From the NCBI RefSeq assembly GCF_031143425.1, contig NC_090446.1, forward strand, positions 1,025,871,066-1,025,935,065: a stretch of 64,000 nucleotides of DNA, given 5' to 3'. Made by a program: the position numbers and the translations under genes. The notes under the pieces were generated by a model. That model searched no databases, was not told where the DNA came from, and saw only the letters and a program-made list of their open reading frames with translations. Below are positions 11,057 to 21,358 of the stretch, piece by piece. The stretch is from Pleurodeles waltl (lineage: Eukaryota > Chordata > Amphibia > Caudata > Salamandridae). Each line of letters opens with the position of its first letter. Position 1 is the stretch's first letter.

Positions 11057-12603
11057 TTATTTCCTGGTGGGGGTCTTGCCAATGTTCTCTGTCGTGTGCC
11101 AGGATCGCAGGGACCATTTGCGGGGTGGTTCTCCATCTGCAGGGGGTGGGGTGCTGGTGTCCTGTTGTTCCTGTGGCGGTGCCTTCTGTCCACTAGCGCC
11201 GGTGGAGGTGGAGGGCTGTTGATCGTCCAGGCTAATGTCAGGGGCCCCTTGTTGTGCCACTGTTTCCCTCCTGGTGTTGGCCATGTCACCCAGCACCCCT
11301 GCAATGGTGACCAGGGTGGTGTTAATGGACTTCAAGTCCTCCCTGATCCCCAAGTACTGTTCCTCCTTCAGGCGCTGGGTCTCCTGAAACTTGGCCAGTA
11401 CCATGCACATGGTTTCCTGGGAATGGTGGTATGCTCCCATGATGTTGGAGAGTGCCTCGTGGAGAGTGGGTTCCCTGGGCCTGTCCCCCCTCTGTCACAC
11501 AGCAGTCCTCCCAGCTTCTCTGTTGTCCTGTGCCTCTGTCCCCTGAACCGTGTGCCCACTGCCACTGACCCCAGGTCCCTGATCATTCTGTGTTAGTGGG
11601 TTTGCCTGGAGTCCCTGTAGTGGTGGACACACTGTTGATTGACGTGTCCTGGGGACAGTGGCATGGACCTGCTGGGTGGGTGCTGTGGTGGTGTTTCCTG
11701 ATGGGGGATGTTCAGAGCTGGTTTGGGACTGTGGCAGGGGAACCGACTGTCCAGAGGTCACTGATGGTCCGGGCCGGTCATCTTGATCCAGGCGTGCAGA
11801 GCTGCTGTTGTCACTGTGGGCCTCTTCTGAGGGGGGACTGGATATGTCTGGCACCTCCTGTCCGGTGACGTTGGATAGGGGTCCTGTTGGCGTGTAAATG
11901 CATAGTTATTTGTGTGTGCCATCTTGTGCAATGGGTGAGTTTCCCTCTACTCCTGTGCTTGCCTTATTGGCTTGGCACTTGTGTGAGTGGTGATTTTGTG
12001 GCCTGGGTGAGTCTTTCTACCAGGCATGCTTTGGTGATAGGTGTCCATGCAGGTCTATAATGGGTGTCCATGCATTGGTGTAACATGCAGGGCTTGGTAT
12101 TGGGATGTGTGGGTTGTGATAGTGGGGTATATGTGAGGTGATGGAGTGATGGGAGTGAGGGTAAGGGTGGGGGTATGTGATGGCATGCAGGTAGGGAGGG
12201 GGATATAGTAGTAAAAAATTGCCTTACCAGAGTCCAGTCCTGCTACTCCTGCGAGGCCCTCAGGATGCATGATCACCAAGACTTGCTCCTCCCATGTTGT
12301 TAGTTGTGGGGGAGGAGGTAGGGGTCCACTGCCAGTCCTCTGTGCTGCTACCTGGTGTCTGATTACCACGGAACGCACCTTCCCCCATAGGTCGTTCCAC
12401 CTCTTCCTGATGTCATCCCATGTTCTTGGATGCTGTCCCACTGTGTTGACCCTGTTGATAATTTTCTGCCATAGCTCCATCTTCCTTGCAATGGATGTCT
12501 GCTGCACCTGTGATCCGGATAGCTGTGGCTCTACCCGGATAATTTCCTCCACCATGACCCTGAGCTCCTCCTCAGAAAACCTGGGGTGTCTTTGAGGTGC
12601 CAT
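11057..12603 (-). pseudogene. MYB/SANT-like Harbinger accessory protein, copy A
   Basis: Exon 1 (12603-12228) starts MAPQRHPRFSEEELRVMVEE and carries a trihelix/MYB-like pattern: KMELWQKIINRVNTVG, PRTWDDIRKRWNDLWGKVR. It then has PPPPQLTTWEEQVL and GVAGLDSG up to donor GTAAGG. Exon 2 starts at 11883 after a CAACAG acceptor. It is Ser/Pro/Gln-rich, then forms a likely coiled coil (GAYHHSQETMCMVLAKFQET and onward), and ends in a basic segment ending GKTPTRK. Such MYB-like proteins are known to help Harbinger transposase enter the nucleus and bind element ends. One nonsense codon lies between 11494 and 11441 (a CGA codon in copy C is TGA here). Otherwise the frame is intact. Confidence 0.8.
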
Positions 12604-12930
12604 AATGTGGTGTGGGTGATGTGTGAAGTGATGTTTGTTGTGATGTGTGATGTGATGTGTTGGGGTGTGTTCTTTGAGGTGCGTGGATGTTGTGTGAGTG
12701 ATGGTGTTGTGTGCCTCTGGATGCTGGTGTTGCCTTTGCTATTCTCTCTCTCCCTGCTTCTTCCAAAACTGTCATTGTAAGGGGTTGTGGGTAATCTGGG
12801 TGTGTGTTTTATAGTGGTGTGAGTGTGTGGTGTGTGTATGTGTATCAGGTGTGTGTATTTTGAATTGTCTAATGTGGTTGTGTTTTGTAAATGTGTGTGT
12901 ATTTTGAGCGCGGCGGTGTGTACCGCCAAT
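12604..12930 (-). other. GT/CA-rich promoter-side segment of Harbinger A
   Basis: Low-complexity DNA (repeated tgatgtgtg on the plus strand) upstream of the MYB-like start codon and inside the right TIR. It probably contains the promoter of the minus-strand gene, but no defined element is visible. Equivalent GT-rich DNA sits at the same place in copy C (56450-56720). Confidence 0.4.
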
Positions 12931-13172
12931 GGATTACTGCAGTTGGATGACCGACACGTTGATTCGTGGGTCGTGATACTGTGGGCATATTTCTGTTGGC
13001 GTGACGGTGTAGGTTTTGCTATCGCCAGTTTATCACTGACCTTTGGTGTGGCGGACTTGTGTGGGTGTCTGTATTGTGGCGGGTTACGAGATGTGGGTCA
13101 TAATACCCGTAGCGGATTTCCGCCATTGCAATGGCATGTTGGCAGCCGTCAGCACAGTGGTAAGTGGGATTT

Positions 13173-13196
13173 ACCGCCAGGGTTGTAATGAGGGCC
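13173..13196 (-). repeat. Right TIR of Harbinger A
   Basis: 24 bp ending GGGTTGTAATGAGGGCC, exact reverse complement of the left TIR. It directly abuts LTR sequence beginning aaagtcactgtgg. Confidence 0.9.
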
Positions 13197-13360
13197 AAAG
13201 TCACTGTGGCAGTCTCATGGCAGTGGTTAGACAAAGGTACCACAAAAATACACCACACAGTGTTTAGAAAAATATATAATATTTATCTGGATAAATGCAG
13301 GTCAAAACGATTAAAGATGTAATAAGTAATTGTTGAGATATCACTGAAAAGTGACATAAA

Positions 13361-13550
13361 GGGGGTTATTCTAACTTTGGAGGAGGTGTTAATCCGTCCC
13401 AAAAGTGACGGAAAAGTGACGGATTTACCACCAGCTGTATTACGAGTCCATTATATCCTATGGAACTCGTAATACGGCTGGTGGTATATCCGTCACTTTA
13501 CCGTCACTTTTGGGACGGATTAACACTCCTCCAAAGTTAGAATAACCCCC
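13361..13550. mobile_element. 190-bp palindromic MITE
   Basis: A near-perfect foldback: gggggttattctaactttgg at the left and its reverse complement at the right, the two arms meeting near 13455. It is flanked by aaa on both sides (13358-13360 and 13551-13553), which fits a 3-bp target duplication. No coding capacity; mobilised in trans. Confidence 0.9.
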
Positions 13551-14963
13551 AAAGTCTCTTAAGTCTTTTAGAAGCAAACAGTCTCTTTCAAGCACAAAGT
13601 ACCTGGTTTGCGTGAAAAATCTCTGCAAAGAACTGCAAAGGAGGAGATGCATGGAAACAAAGGGGTTTGCTTCAATTTCTCGGGCCGCACACGGCGATGT
13701 GTTGTTTAGTTTTCACGCAGGGACGGCTGTGTGATGAATTCCAGCACTCGGTCGTGGATCCTCTTCAGGTTGCGGGGTTTTCAGACGCCCCAGGGACGAT
13801 GTATGGATTTCCTGCACTGGCAGGGTGAAGTCACAGGAGCTGCGTCGATTCGGTGGGCATTGCATCACTTTTTCTACCGCATGGCAGGCGCTGCATCGAT
13901 TCCTCTCTGGAAGTCGGGCTGCATCATTCCGGTCTAGCTGTGCTTTGTTTTGTTTCGTGGGCTGTGCGTTGAATTTCCGGCCGCTACACTGGCGGTGCAT
14001 CGATCTTCTCGGTGCAAAGTCGGGCTGCGTCATTCCGGATCGGCGTGTGGTGAAATTTTCACCGCAGTGCAGGTCGTGCGTCGTTTCTGGCAGGCTGTGT
14101 GTCGAATTTCACTGCACAAGGAATCCTTCTTGTAAATAGGAAGTCTTTTTGGTCCTGAGACTTCAGGGAACAGGAGGCAAGCTCTATCCAAGCTCTTGGA
14201 GAGCACTTCTTCACCACAGCCAGAGAGCAGCAAGGCAGCAGGGCAACAGCAAGGCAGCAGTCCTTCACAGAAAGCAGACAGCTGAGTCCTTTTGTCAGCC
14301 AGGCAGTTCTTCTTGGCAGGATGCAGGTTCCGGTTCCAGTTTCTTCTCCAGGAAGTGTCTGAGTTGGTAGGGGCAGAGGCCCTGTTTATATACCCAAATG
14401 TGCCTTTGAAGTGGGGGAGACTTCAAAGAGTGGCTTAGAAGTGCACAAGGTCTCCTTTCATTTCAGTCCTGTCTGTCAGGGTCCCAGTAGGGGTTGTGGC
14501 AGTCCTTTGTGTGAGGGAAGAAGCCCAGGAAGACCCATCATTCAAAATGCAGATGTATGCAAGTGAGGCTGAGTATCCTGTGTTTGGGATGTGTCTGACT
14601 GAATGCACAAGGAACTGTCAACTAAACCCAGCCAGACGTGGATTGTAAGCCACAGAAAGATTTAGGTGCATTTCTAAAAGTGGCATTTCTAAAATAGTAA
14701 TATTAAATCCAACTTCACCAGTCAGCAGGATTTTATATCACCATTCTGGCCATACTAAATATGACCTTCCTACTCCTTTCAGATCAGCAGCTACCACTCA
14801 AACAATGTATGAGGGTAGCCCCAGTGTTAGCCTAAGAAGGGAGCAGGCCTCTCAGTAGTTTAAAAACAAATTTAGGAGTTTTACACTACCAGGACATGTA
14901 AACTACACAGGTACATGTCCTGCCTTTTGCCTACACAGCACCCTGCCCTATGGGTTACCTATG

Positions 14964-15318
14964 TGTAGTGCTTTCCTCTTATTTAGTTTCTAAGCACTAA
15001 CATAACACAACAGAAATGCACTTCTGAGGTCAAAGAAGACTTTTATTGTTGTTATATGAATGACGAATTAGTAGCTTTCCAGTCCGCGTTAATCAAACAA
15101 AATATATCAGTTTGCAATATACACAGCAGGTTATATTTATAAGATATTGAATGCAAAGCAAAACAAATACTTCACCGTGTAGGAACTATTTACAGCTACA
15201 TCTTTCTAAGGTCTGCAAGCTGATGACCCCTGTCAGCCGCGAGAAAGAGTTTCATCTACCCACACGGGATGCTGGCAGCTGGCGCCAAGCTCCAGCACGA
15301 GGTCCGGCAGATTCGAAT
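14964..15318 (-). repeat. Inverted LTR 3' fragment at the element's left end
   Basis: Reverse complement of the right LTR's last ~350 bp, including the tail tgtaggaactatttacagct and the segment ggcgccaagctccagcacga. It makes the element's two ends long terminal inverted repeats. The duplication CTATG directly abuts it, so the inversion existed before or arose during integration. Confidence 0.8.
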
Positions 15319-15359
15319 CGATTAGTGCTTAGAAACTAAAATAAGAGGAAAGCACTACA

Positions 15360-15382
15360 ATTGGTACCTGGAGTCGTGGGGT
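15360..15382 (+). promoter_or_regulatory. Candidate primer binding site
   Basis: Immediately after the forward LTR end (ggaaagcactaca) comes a-TTGGTACCTGGAGTCGTGG. A TGG start one or two bases beyond the LTR CA is the usual position and form of a tRNA primer site. I do not assign the tRNA. Confidence 0.5.
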
Positions 15383-15452
15383 CGGTCATTAAGAGGTGAT
15401 TAAAGGGTTTGACGAGTTAGTAGATTTCTAGGTGCACACTTTAAAAGTGTAA

Positions 15453-17306
15453 TTGTTTTTGTTGTTTGGAGAATTACAGAAATTGTTTTCTGTTTGGAGA
15501 ATCACAGTAGCACGGCAGACCATGTCTGAGAATACATGTGTTGATGAACTGCCTGATGGTGCTAAGAAAAACTGTGAATTGTTTTCTGTTTGGGGAATTA
15601 CAGAAGAAAATGCATGTGTAGCTAAAAGGCCTGATAATGCTTTGAGAAATAATTCCCGTTGTATATATGTAGAAAAAGTGTGTTTTGGAAGTAATGATGA
15701 CAGAAAGGTCTGGATACCTTTATCTGCTTACAGAGAAATGCAGGAGAAATGTAGGAAGTTGGAACATGAAAATAGGAATTTACGTGAGCAAATTAGCCCG
15801 ACTGAAAGTTATAAAAGGGCTGTTTTTGAAGAATCTTTCTTGTCCCATTCCAGTAATGAGGGGGTTAAGACAGCTCCGAGCTGCACTGAGTTTTCGTGTG
15901 AGCAAGGGTTTTTGGCAGACAAAATGCATTCCTTAACTGATAACACGGACGAGAGAGCTCAGAATGTGATTTACGAGTTACCGTTGCAAAATACACAAGT
16001 AAAAGGAAGGATTTTAGAGCAAGACACCCCGAGTTTCATTAGCTTGTTTGATTTTTGGAAAAAGAATAGCCCTCATTTGAGAGAAATCCTAACACTTTTG
16101 TATATGGTCACTGTGAAAAATTATATGCAGCTGCGCGCTTGTGATTTGGCAAATGAAATAATGCAGACTTTAGGTTTCTGCACAGTGCAAGAAGAAAATA
16201 CTTATGTACATGTAAATCAAGAACAAGGAAAGAAAATAGTGCCCCTAGCTAGAATCATACAATGGATCTGGTACTTGCAAGACAGGGCTAGAGTACCACA
16301 GGTAAAAGAATTACCGGTGAAATTGTGTGCACCATTTGAATTCGTGTCTACTGAAGATAAAAAGCATGTTTATTTTACTAATGATTCATTGACTGAAATG
16401 TTGTTTTCTGGCACCGTAGAAGGAACAGCGTTGTATAATGTGTGTCAGATTTTAAAGCAAGAGCTACGTGAGATGTGTCATTTTTATGCTGATTTTTGGT
16501 TCTTTGATAATGTTTTAGCCACATGGCTTGTACCTAACTGGTTCAATTACCTTGCAGATGTTAATGAGAAAAATGCAGAGAGAGAAGTGTTCACCCAGAA
16601 TTCTGCCTTAGTGGGGATGGCTAAGTGGGTGCCCCAGAAATGTGAACAGCTGAGAGAAAAAGCCACTTACAGGTGGGCAGAGATGAGAGAGATGCACATT
16701 CCCCTAGTTTTGATAAAAACTGTGCAGCACGCACAAAAGCAATCTGTCATGCAAGCAGTCACAGAGCAGTTGGGGAGAGGAAAGTTACCAGATCAGAAAT
16801 GGCAAATTGATCAGGTTTTAGGGAAAGTGATTGCTGCAAATTACCAAGGAAAAATCGAAATTATGCTGATACCTAGAAAAGAATCTGATTCATTCATACA
16901 AATTGGAGACAGAATGGCCCAAATTGGCAAAAGTGCAGTGAATGGAGGTTTGGTAAAGAATGAGTCTGCCCCAGCCCTTCTGACAGTGCAAGAAAAGGGA
17001 AGCTGTGGCGCAGCAGATAAAAACCTCAGTGCTGATGTGTGGGCTGAAGCCCCAAGTGACCCTCCAGAACCTGCAGAAAATATAACAAAGGGCCCCAAAA
17101 ACGTCCTGCTGATTATAAAACAGGGAGAGAAAGAGGAAGGGTGCAGTTTAAATGAAAAATGTTATTTGCAAGAAAAGTCATACTTGTTTCTTTTGCAGAT
17201 CCTACCACGTTTCGCCACTGTCCCTGAGTGTGCTGTGTGGTCCCCCTTCCGGTGTGTGCGTGTGGGGTCGGGGAAGGGACCGAATCCCCAACCTGAACCT
17301 GGCTGA
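15453..17306 (+). CDS. Orphan 617-aa ORF of LTR element (function unknown)
   Basis: A single intact frame in the internal region of the LTR element, where gag would lie. I do not recognise the family. Visible: a Cys/Glu-rich start with two similar segments (LFSVWRIT and LFSVWGIT); a short coiled-coil-like stretch MQEKCRKLEHENRNLREQ near residues 92-109; an alpha-helical, aromatic-rich middle (LLYMVTVKNYMQLRACDLAN, IIQWIWYLQDRARVPQ, CHFYADFWFFDNVLATW); and a loose C-terminal part. It has no zinc knuckle, protease or polymerase motif. The last part crosses a splice-acceptor-like tttcttttgcag (about 17188-17199), so the final ~35 residues may be a separate exon. The first upstream ATG was used; the internal start MSENTCVDELPDG (15522) is also possible. 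A gag-like structural role is inference from position. Confidence 0.6.
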   Translation: MFLLFGELQKLFSVWRITVARQTMSENTCVDELPDGAKKNCELFSVWGITEENACVAKRPDNALRNNSRCIYVEKVCFGSNDDRKVWIPLSAYREMQEKCRKLEHENRNLREQISPTESYKRAVFEESFLSHSSNEGVKTAPSCTEFSCEQGFLADKMHSLTDNTDERAQNVIYELPLQNTQVKGRILEQDTPSFISLFDFWKKNSPHLREILTLLYMVTVKNYMQLRACDLANEIMQTLGFCTVQEENTYVHVNQEQGKKIVPLARIIQWIWYLQDRARVPQVKELPVKLCAPFEFVSTEDKKHVYFTNDSLTEMLFSGTVEGTALYNVCQILKQELREMCHFYADFWFFDNVLATWLVPNWFNYLADVNEKNAEREVFTQNSALVGMAKWVPQKCEQLREKATYRWAEMREMHIPLVLIKTVQHAQKQSVMQAVTEQLGRGKLPDQKWQIDQVLGKVIAANYQGKIEIMLIPRKESDSFIQIGDRMAQIGKSAVNGGLVKNESAPALLTVQEKGSCGAADKNLSADVWAEAPSDPPEPAENITKGPKNVLLIIKQGEKEEGCSLNEKCYLQEKSYLFLLQILPRFATVPECAVWSPFRCVRVGSGKGPNPQPEPG

Positions 17307-17834
17307 GTAAAGTGCCAGCACCATGGATCCATTTTGCGCAAACTGCGCCTTCAGTTCAAGTTCAACTTGTTTGCTGTGTTTTTTTTTTTTTTTCCTCTCG
17401 TATGGAACTCTGACTTTTGCTTACCTTCCAGCAAACCTTTCAGGTGGACCGTGCCTCTTTACATGAGCAGAACTCATGCCACATCAAATTGCTAACACTG
17501 TTGAATTAGAGACTCATTCAGAGTATAAAAATTGCCCAGTCTTTTCTATGTAGATGTATCTGATGTGAAAGGTTATGAGATCAATGTGTTAATTCACTTC
17601 TATTGCTTTACAGGGATTGTTTTGATCATTCAAATCTGATTGGCTGATAATGTTTTTTTTTGTGCTGATGTTTTTTTTTTGTTTTTGTTTGAAATATGAG
17701 ATATGTGAAACAAAAATTCATTGGTCAAAGGGCGGAATGTCCTGCCATTTGATAAGTTTTGTTTTTGACCAATGACTTTGTGTTTCACCACTGCGCATAT
17801 TAGTTGCTCAATGTTCACCAGTAGCACATGGTAT

Positions 17835-18420
17835 GTTTTGTTCAGTTTAGCCGCCTATGGGCTTTGACATTGCATTAGCCATTACATTCTGTATTCTGCC
17901 TATTGGCTTTGACATGCTGTATCCAGTCTAGCCGCCTATTGGCTTTGACATTGCATTCCTATTGGCTTTGACATGATGTATTCAGTTTAGCTGCCTATTG
18001 ACTTTGACATGCTATTAGATATTCTGCCTATTGGCTTTGACATGATATCATATATTACATTTTGTATTCAGCTTAACTGCCTATTGGCTTTGACATGATA
18101 TTATACATTACACTTTGTATTCAGCTCCGCTGCCTATTGGCTTTGACATGATATTATACATTGCATTTTGTATTCAGCTCAGCTGCCTATTGGCTTTGAC
18201 ATGATATTATACATTGCATTTTATATTCAGCTCAGCTGCCTATGGGCTTTGACATGATATAAGACATTGCATTTTGTATTCAGCTTAGATGCCTATTAGC
18301 TTTGACATGACACTAGACATTGCATTTGATATTTAGGTTAGCTGCCTATTGCCTTTAACAAGACATTGCATTTGATATTTAGGTTAGCTGCCCATTGCCT
18401 TTAACGTGGAGTTAGACATT
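17835..18420 (+). repeat. LTR U3 tandem repeats
   Basis: Roughly ten imperfect units of 45-65 bp containing gctgcctattggctttgaca, then tgatattatacattgcattt and ttgtattcagct. They lie upstream of the TATA box in the right LTR, where retroviral-type LTRs often carry tandem enhancer repeats. The inverted CCAAT box attgg sits inside many units (ctattggctt). Confidence 0.8.
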
Positions 18421-18814
18421 GTATTTTTCCAAGCTGTGTTTTTGCACCAGATGAACCAAGATGTTTTGCTCTCACAGTAGACTAGACCTGATAAGAGGGT
18501 ACATGGGCGTTGTTTTTCCTCGCTTGAGCTTGGGAACAGGAGTAGTCTTGGAGACCTGGCCAGTCTCCAAAAGGCTTGCTCAGTTTCCCAGGTCTGAGAG
18601 GAGGGGGCACACCTTTGTAACGAATGTAACAGGCTGCAGAGAGTCAGATTCGAATCTGCCGGACCTCGTGCTGGAGCTTGGCGCCAGCTGGCAGCATCCC
18701 GTGTGGGTAGATGAAACTCTTTCTCGCGGCTGACAGGGGTCATCAGCTTGCAGACCTTAGAAAGATGTAGCTGTAAATAGTTCCTACACGGTGAAGTATT
18801 TGTTTTGCTTTGCA

Positions 18815-18940
18815 TTCAATATCTTATAAATATAACCTGCTGTGTATATTGCAAACTGAAATATTTTGTTTGATTAACGCGGACTTGAAAGCTACTAATT
18901 CGTCATTCATATAACAACAATAAAAGTCTTCTTTGACCTC
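18815..18940 (+). promoter_or_regulatory. LTR core promoter and polyadenylation signal
   Basis: TATA-like tcttataaatataacc near 18820-18836, and AATAAA in aacaacaataaaagtcttc near 18926. About 100 bp separates them and the LTR ends at 19003, the normal U3-R-U5 layout. Confidence 0.6.
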
Positions 18941-19431
18941 AGAAGTGCATTTCTGTTGTGTTATGTTAGTGCTTAGAAACTAAAATAAGAGGAAAGCACT
19001 ACACTATGGCATACCTTAGGGGTATTTTATATGTAGAAAAAGGGGAGTTGTAGGGTTAGCAAGTACTTTTAAAAGTCACATTGGCAGTGAAACTGCACTC
19101 ACAGGCCTTACAATGGCAGGCCTGAGACAAGGTTAAGGGGCTACTAAAGCAGGTGGCACAATCAGTGCTGCAGGCCCACTAGTAGCATTTAATCTACAGG
19201 ACCTGGGCACACATAGTGCACTCTACTAGGAACTTATAAGCAAATTAAATAGTCCAATTGGGTATAATACAATGTTTACCATGTTTAAAGGGTGAGAGTA
19301 TATGCACTTTAGCACTGGTTAGACGTGGTAAAGTGGGCAGAGTCTTAAAACCATCAAAAACAGTATCTCAAAAGTAGAGGGAGGCAGGCAAAACGTTAGG
19401 GGTGACCACCCTAAGGCTGTCAGGTCTAACA

Positions 19432-20540
19432 GTCATTGCTTGAGCACAGCTCACCTTTTCCTACTGTCTCTTTCATGTACTTCATCAACATTCAGTACCA
19501 AGAGTATGTAAGATTAAACACTGTCATTGTGTATTTTTTGACCTAACATCACAGCTACCAAGGCCCATTACATGGTGTCTGTAAATCTCACAATACCACA
19601 ACAACATTCCAGGATTATGGTATGTCCTAAAATGTAAATGTATGCTCAAACCTTCAAGCAGCCTGCATACAGATATGTAATACCCAATATTTGTCAAGTG
19701 TTGGGGAGTAGAGGGAGTGATCTGACTGCAATTCCCAGGAGGCAATGATTTTCTAAATCCAACTTCCAGCACATTGTGCACTAGCCAAAATCTACCTGTT
19801 TGTGAACATCCAAATGAATTGTCCTCACCTGGGACTATACTATTTTTCTGCTGTTGGGAAGTAGAGGAACTGACCTGACTGCAAAGCCCAATAGGCCCTG
19901 TTGTGACTCCAAACACCAGCACAATGGCCACTTGTCCAAATACTCTTGTTTGTCAAGTCTCTATTGAAGTTTACGCACCTAGGAGTGACCACGATACGGA
20001 TCATACTCAACTCAAAGACGTGTCTGTCTTCCTAGCTCCATCTTGACTTGCTAACCTTAGCCAGAACTAGTGAGCACAGGAAGAACACCTTACCCAGTAT
20101 GTTCAACAAGTCTTCCTAAGGCCTCAAGATGCATTACCACATTGGTATTGGCAGCAGACACATTGACACTGTACTGTGCACATAATGCCTTCAGTTACAT
20201 ATGCAACAAAGTCCTGTCTGCATCCCACTCAACTAGACCTCCAAATGGTCAAGGCCATATGTTGCTTCTCCACTGCATTGGCTGCACTGGTTGTAAGGTG
20301 TCATTTTCATTCCATCATCCAAAATGCAACTGCTCCGCACATCTCGTCAGCTGCTTGATTCAAATAGGTTCAGCGTGCTTTACACATGTCATGTCAAATC
20401 ACCCAGTACCTTAGTTACTTGGCACAATTGGTTTACCTACAACTTAACTTGGTCCAAGGTCTCTGCTTACTGTAACATGAAACCTATGGAGGCAGATGTC
20501 ACAATTCAACCAGTAACAATGTACATCTCTCATCAACAGG
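19432..20540. other. Old Harbinger-2 flank, no intact gene
   Basis: Low-coding DNA left of the MYB-like relic. Short frames on both strands carry no motif I can name; it may hold the decayed 5' half of the same gene. Confidence 0.3.
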
Positions 20541-21358
20541 TGGAGCTGTCTGGGTACACGAAGGCCCCAGAACAAACTACCACTACCCCCCTGCATGAAG
20601 CCCTCAGTGATGACAGCACTCCTGGACTTGTGAACATGGAGGAAGGTTCCGGTCCATCAGGGCAACCTGGTCAGATGACAACAGTCAGTGCCCTCAACGT
20701 CACCTCCCAATCCTGTTGCATCAGCATCACAGGAAACCATTCGCCCCCCCCAACCTGTGTACCTAGCACAGTTTCCATTGTCTTGTGCCCCCCAGTGTTG
20801 GATCCTGAGGAGCAGCTCCACACTACGAACACTGAGGTTTCAGGACCCAGTTGGAGAGGTCCCCCTATGGCAGTGGCACAGGCTTGTGGGGGTAGGGTGC
20901 ATGAGAGGGATGTTGTGGGCCAGTGGAGTGAGGTCACTGGGACTGCTGTCGGCTTGGGCACCATCAGCCACGTCTTGGGGGCAGCAGTCTCAAGGAATGA
21001 TGGGCAAGGTGTTGATCGAACCCTGGGAAATCAAGAAACTACAGTGGGACATGCAAAGGGACATACGGAACAGCAATCCCAACATGGCCTCTTTAACAGG
21101 GGTGCTGACGGACATACGCACAATCTTGAGCAGAGCTTCTGAAAACCAATTTTCCCCTATCTTTAGCTCATCAAGAGCAAGTCTATTATCATCAGCGCTA
21201 GCCACAGGAAGGGAGGCTCTGCCAGAGGAACAACCAGCCACAGACCCACCTGTCTCTGTAGCAGCTGATACCCCCCACAAGCGGGGACATCCAGCAAAGA
21301 ATCCAGGAGGTGCGGATGACAAGACACCCACCACTGGCAGCAATAATCCTCTTCCTTA
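20541..21358 (+). pseudogene. Second-family Harbinger accessory protein, C-terminal relic
   Basis: After an acceptor-like catcaacag at about 20540 the sequence reads VELSGYTKAPEQTTTTPLHE and SDDSTPGLVNMEEGSGPSG, an acidic Ser/Thr-rich stretch. In another frame (to 21358) it reads EIKKLQWDMQRDIRNSNPN, LTGVLTDIRTILSRASENQF and a basic Pro/Lys tail. The order acidic linker, coiled coil, basic tail resembles exon 2 of the MYB/SANT-like genes elsewhere in the window but not their sequence. At least two frameshifts. A HARBI1 relic in opposite orientation lies across the gypsy element at 62554, consistent with one older Harbinger split by that insertion. Low certainty. Confidence 0.4.

Larger units (their letters stand above)
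4919..13196 (+). mobile_element. Harbinger DNA transposon, copy A (largest)
   Basis: An 8278-bp PIF/Harbinger element bounded by perfect 24-bp TIRs. It carries, left to right: HARBI1 exon 1 (+), two adjacent minisatellites, a second MYB/SANT-like gene with a long low-complexity tail (-), HARBI1 exons 2-3 (+), and a MYB/SANT-like gene (-). PIF/Harbinger elements are known to need a DDE nuclease plus a MYB-like protein; a third gene is unusual. All three genes carry disabling changes (frameshift, nonsense, internal deletion), so the copy is no longer autonomous. The expected 3-bp target duplication is not visible (left flank ata, right flank aaa). Confidence 0.88.
14964..19003 (+). mobile_element. 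LTR retroelement with an inverted left terminus and an orphan ORF
   Basis: A 4040-bp insertion flanked by the 5-bp duplication CTATG (14959-14963 and 19004-19008). It ends TGTAGTGCTTTCCTC / GAGGAAAGCACTACA. The right end is the 3' part of a normal LTR with TATA box and AATAAA. The left end is not a forward LTR: 14964-15318 is the reverse complement of about 18655-19003, joined to only the last ~38 bp of a forward LTR at 15322-15359. A candidate primer site and a 617-codon ORF follow. No reverse transcriptase or integrase is present, so it must be non-autonomous. Confidence 0.8.
13197..19431 (-). mobile_element. Minus-strand LTR (interrupted), possibly solo
   Basis: The right edge at 19431 reads, on the minus strand, TGTTAGACCTGACAGCC, then GGTGGTCACCCCTAACGTTTTGCCT. 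This is a TG-type LTR start closely like the gypsy LTR start at 21750. Native pieces are 13197-13360, 13551-14958 and 19009-19431; the gaps are a palindromic MITE and a 4-kb LTR element. Harbinger A truncates or interrupts its left side, and I could not find the other LTR edge left of 4919. No coding sequence belongs to it. Confidence 0.55.

Noticed and set aside
12531..12929. His/Thr-rich minus-strand frame of 132 codons
   Set aside because: GT/CA low-complexity DNA upstream of the MYB-like gene; only its last residues overlap the real exon in another frame.
15453..17306. Reading the 617-aa ORF as a retroviral env or polymerase
   Set aside because: No signal peptide, fusion or transmembrane pattern and no RT, integrase or protease motif.
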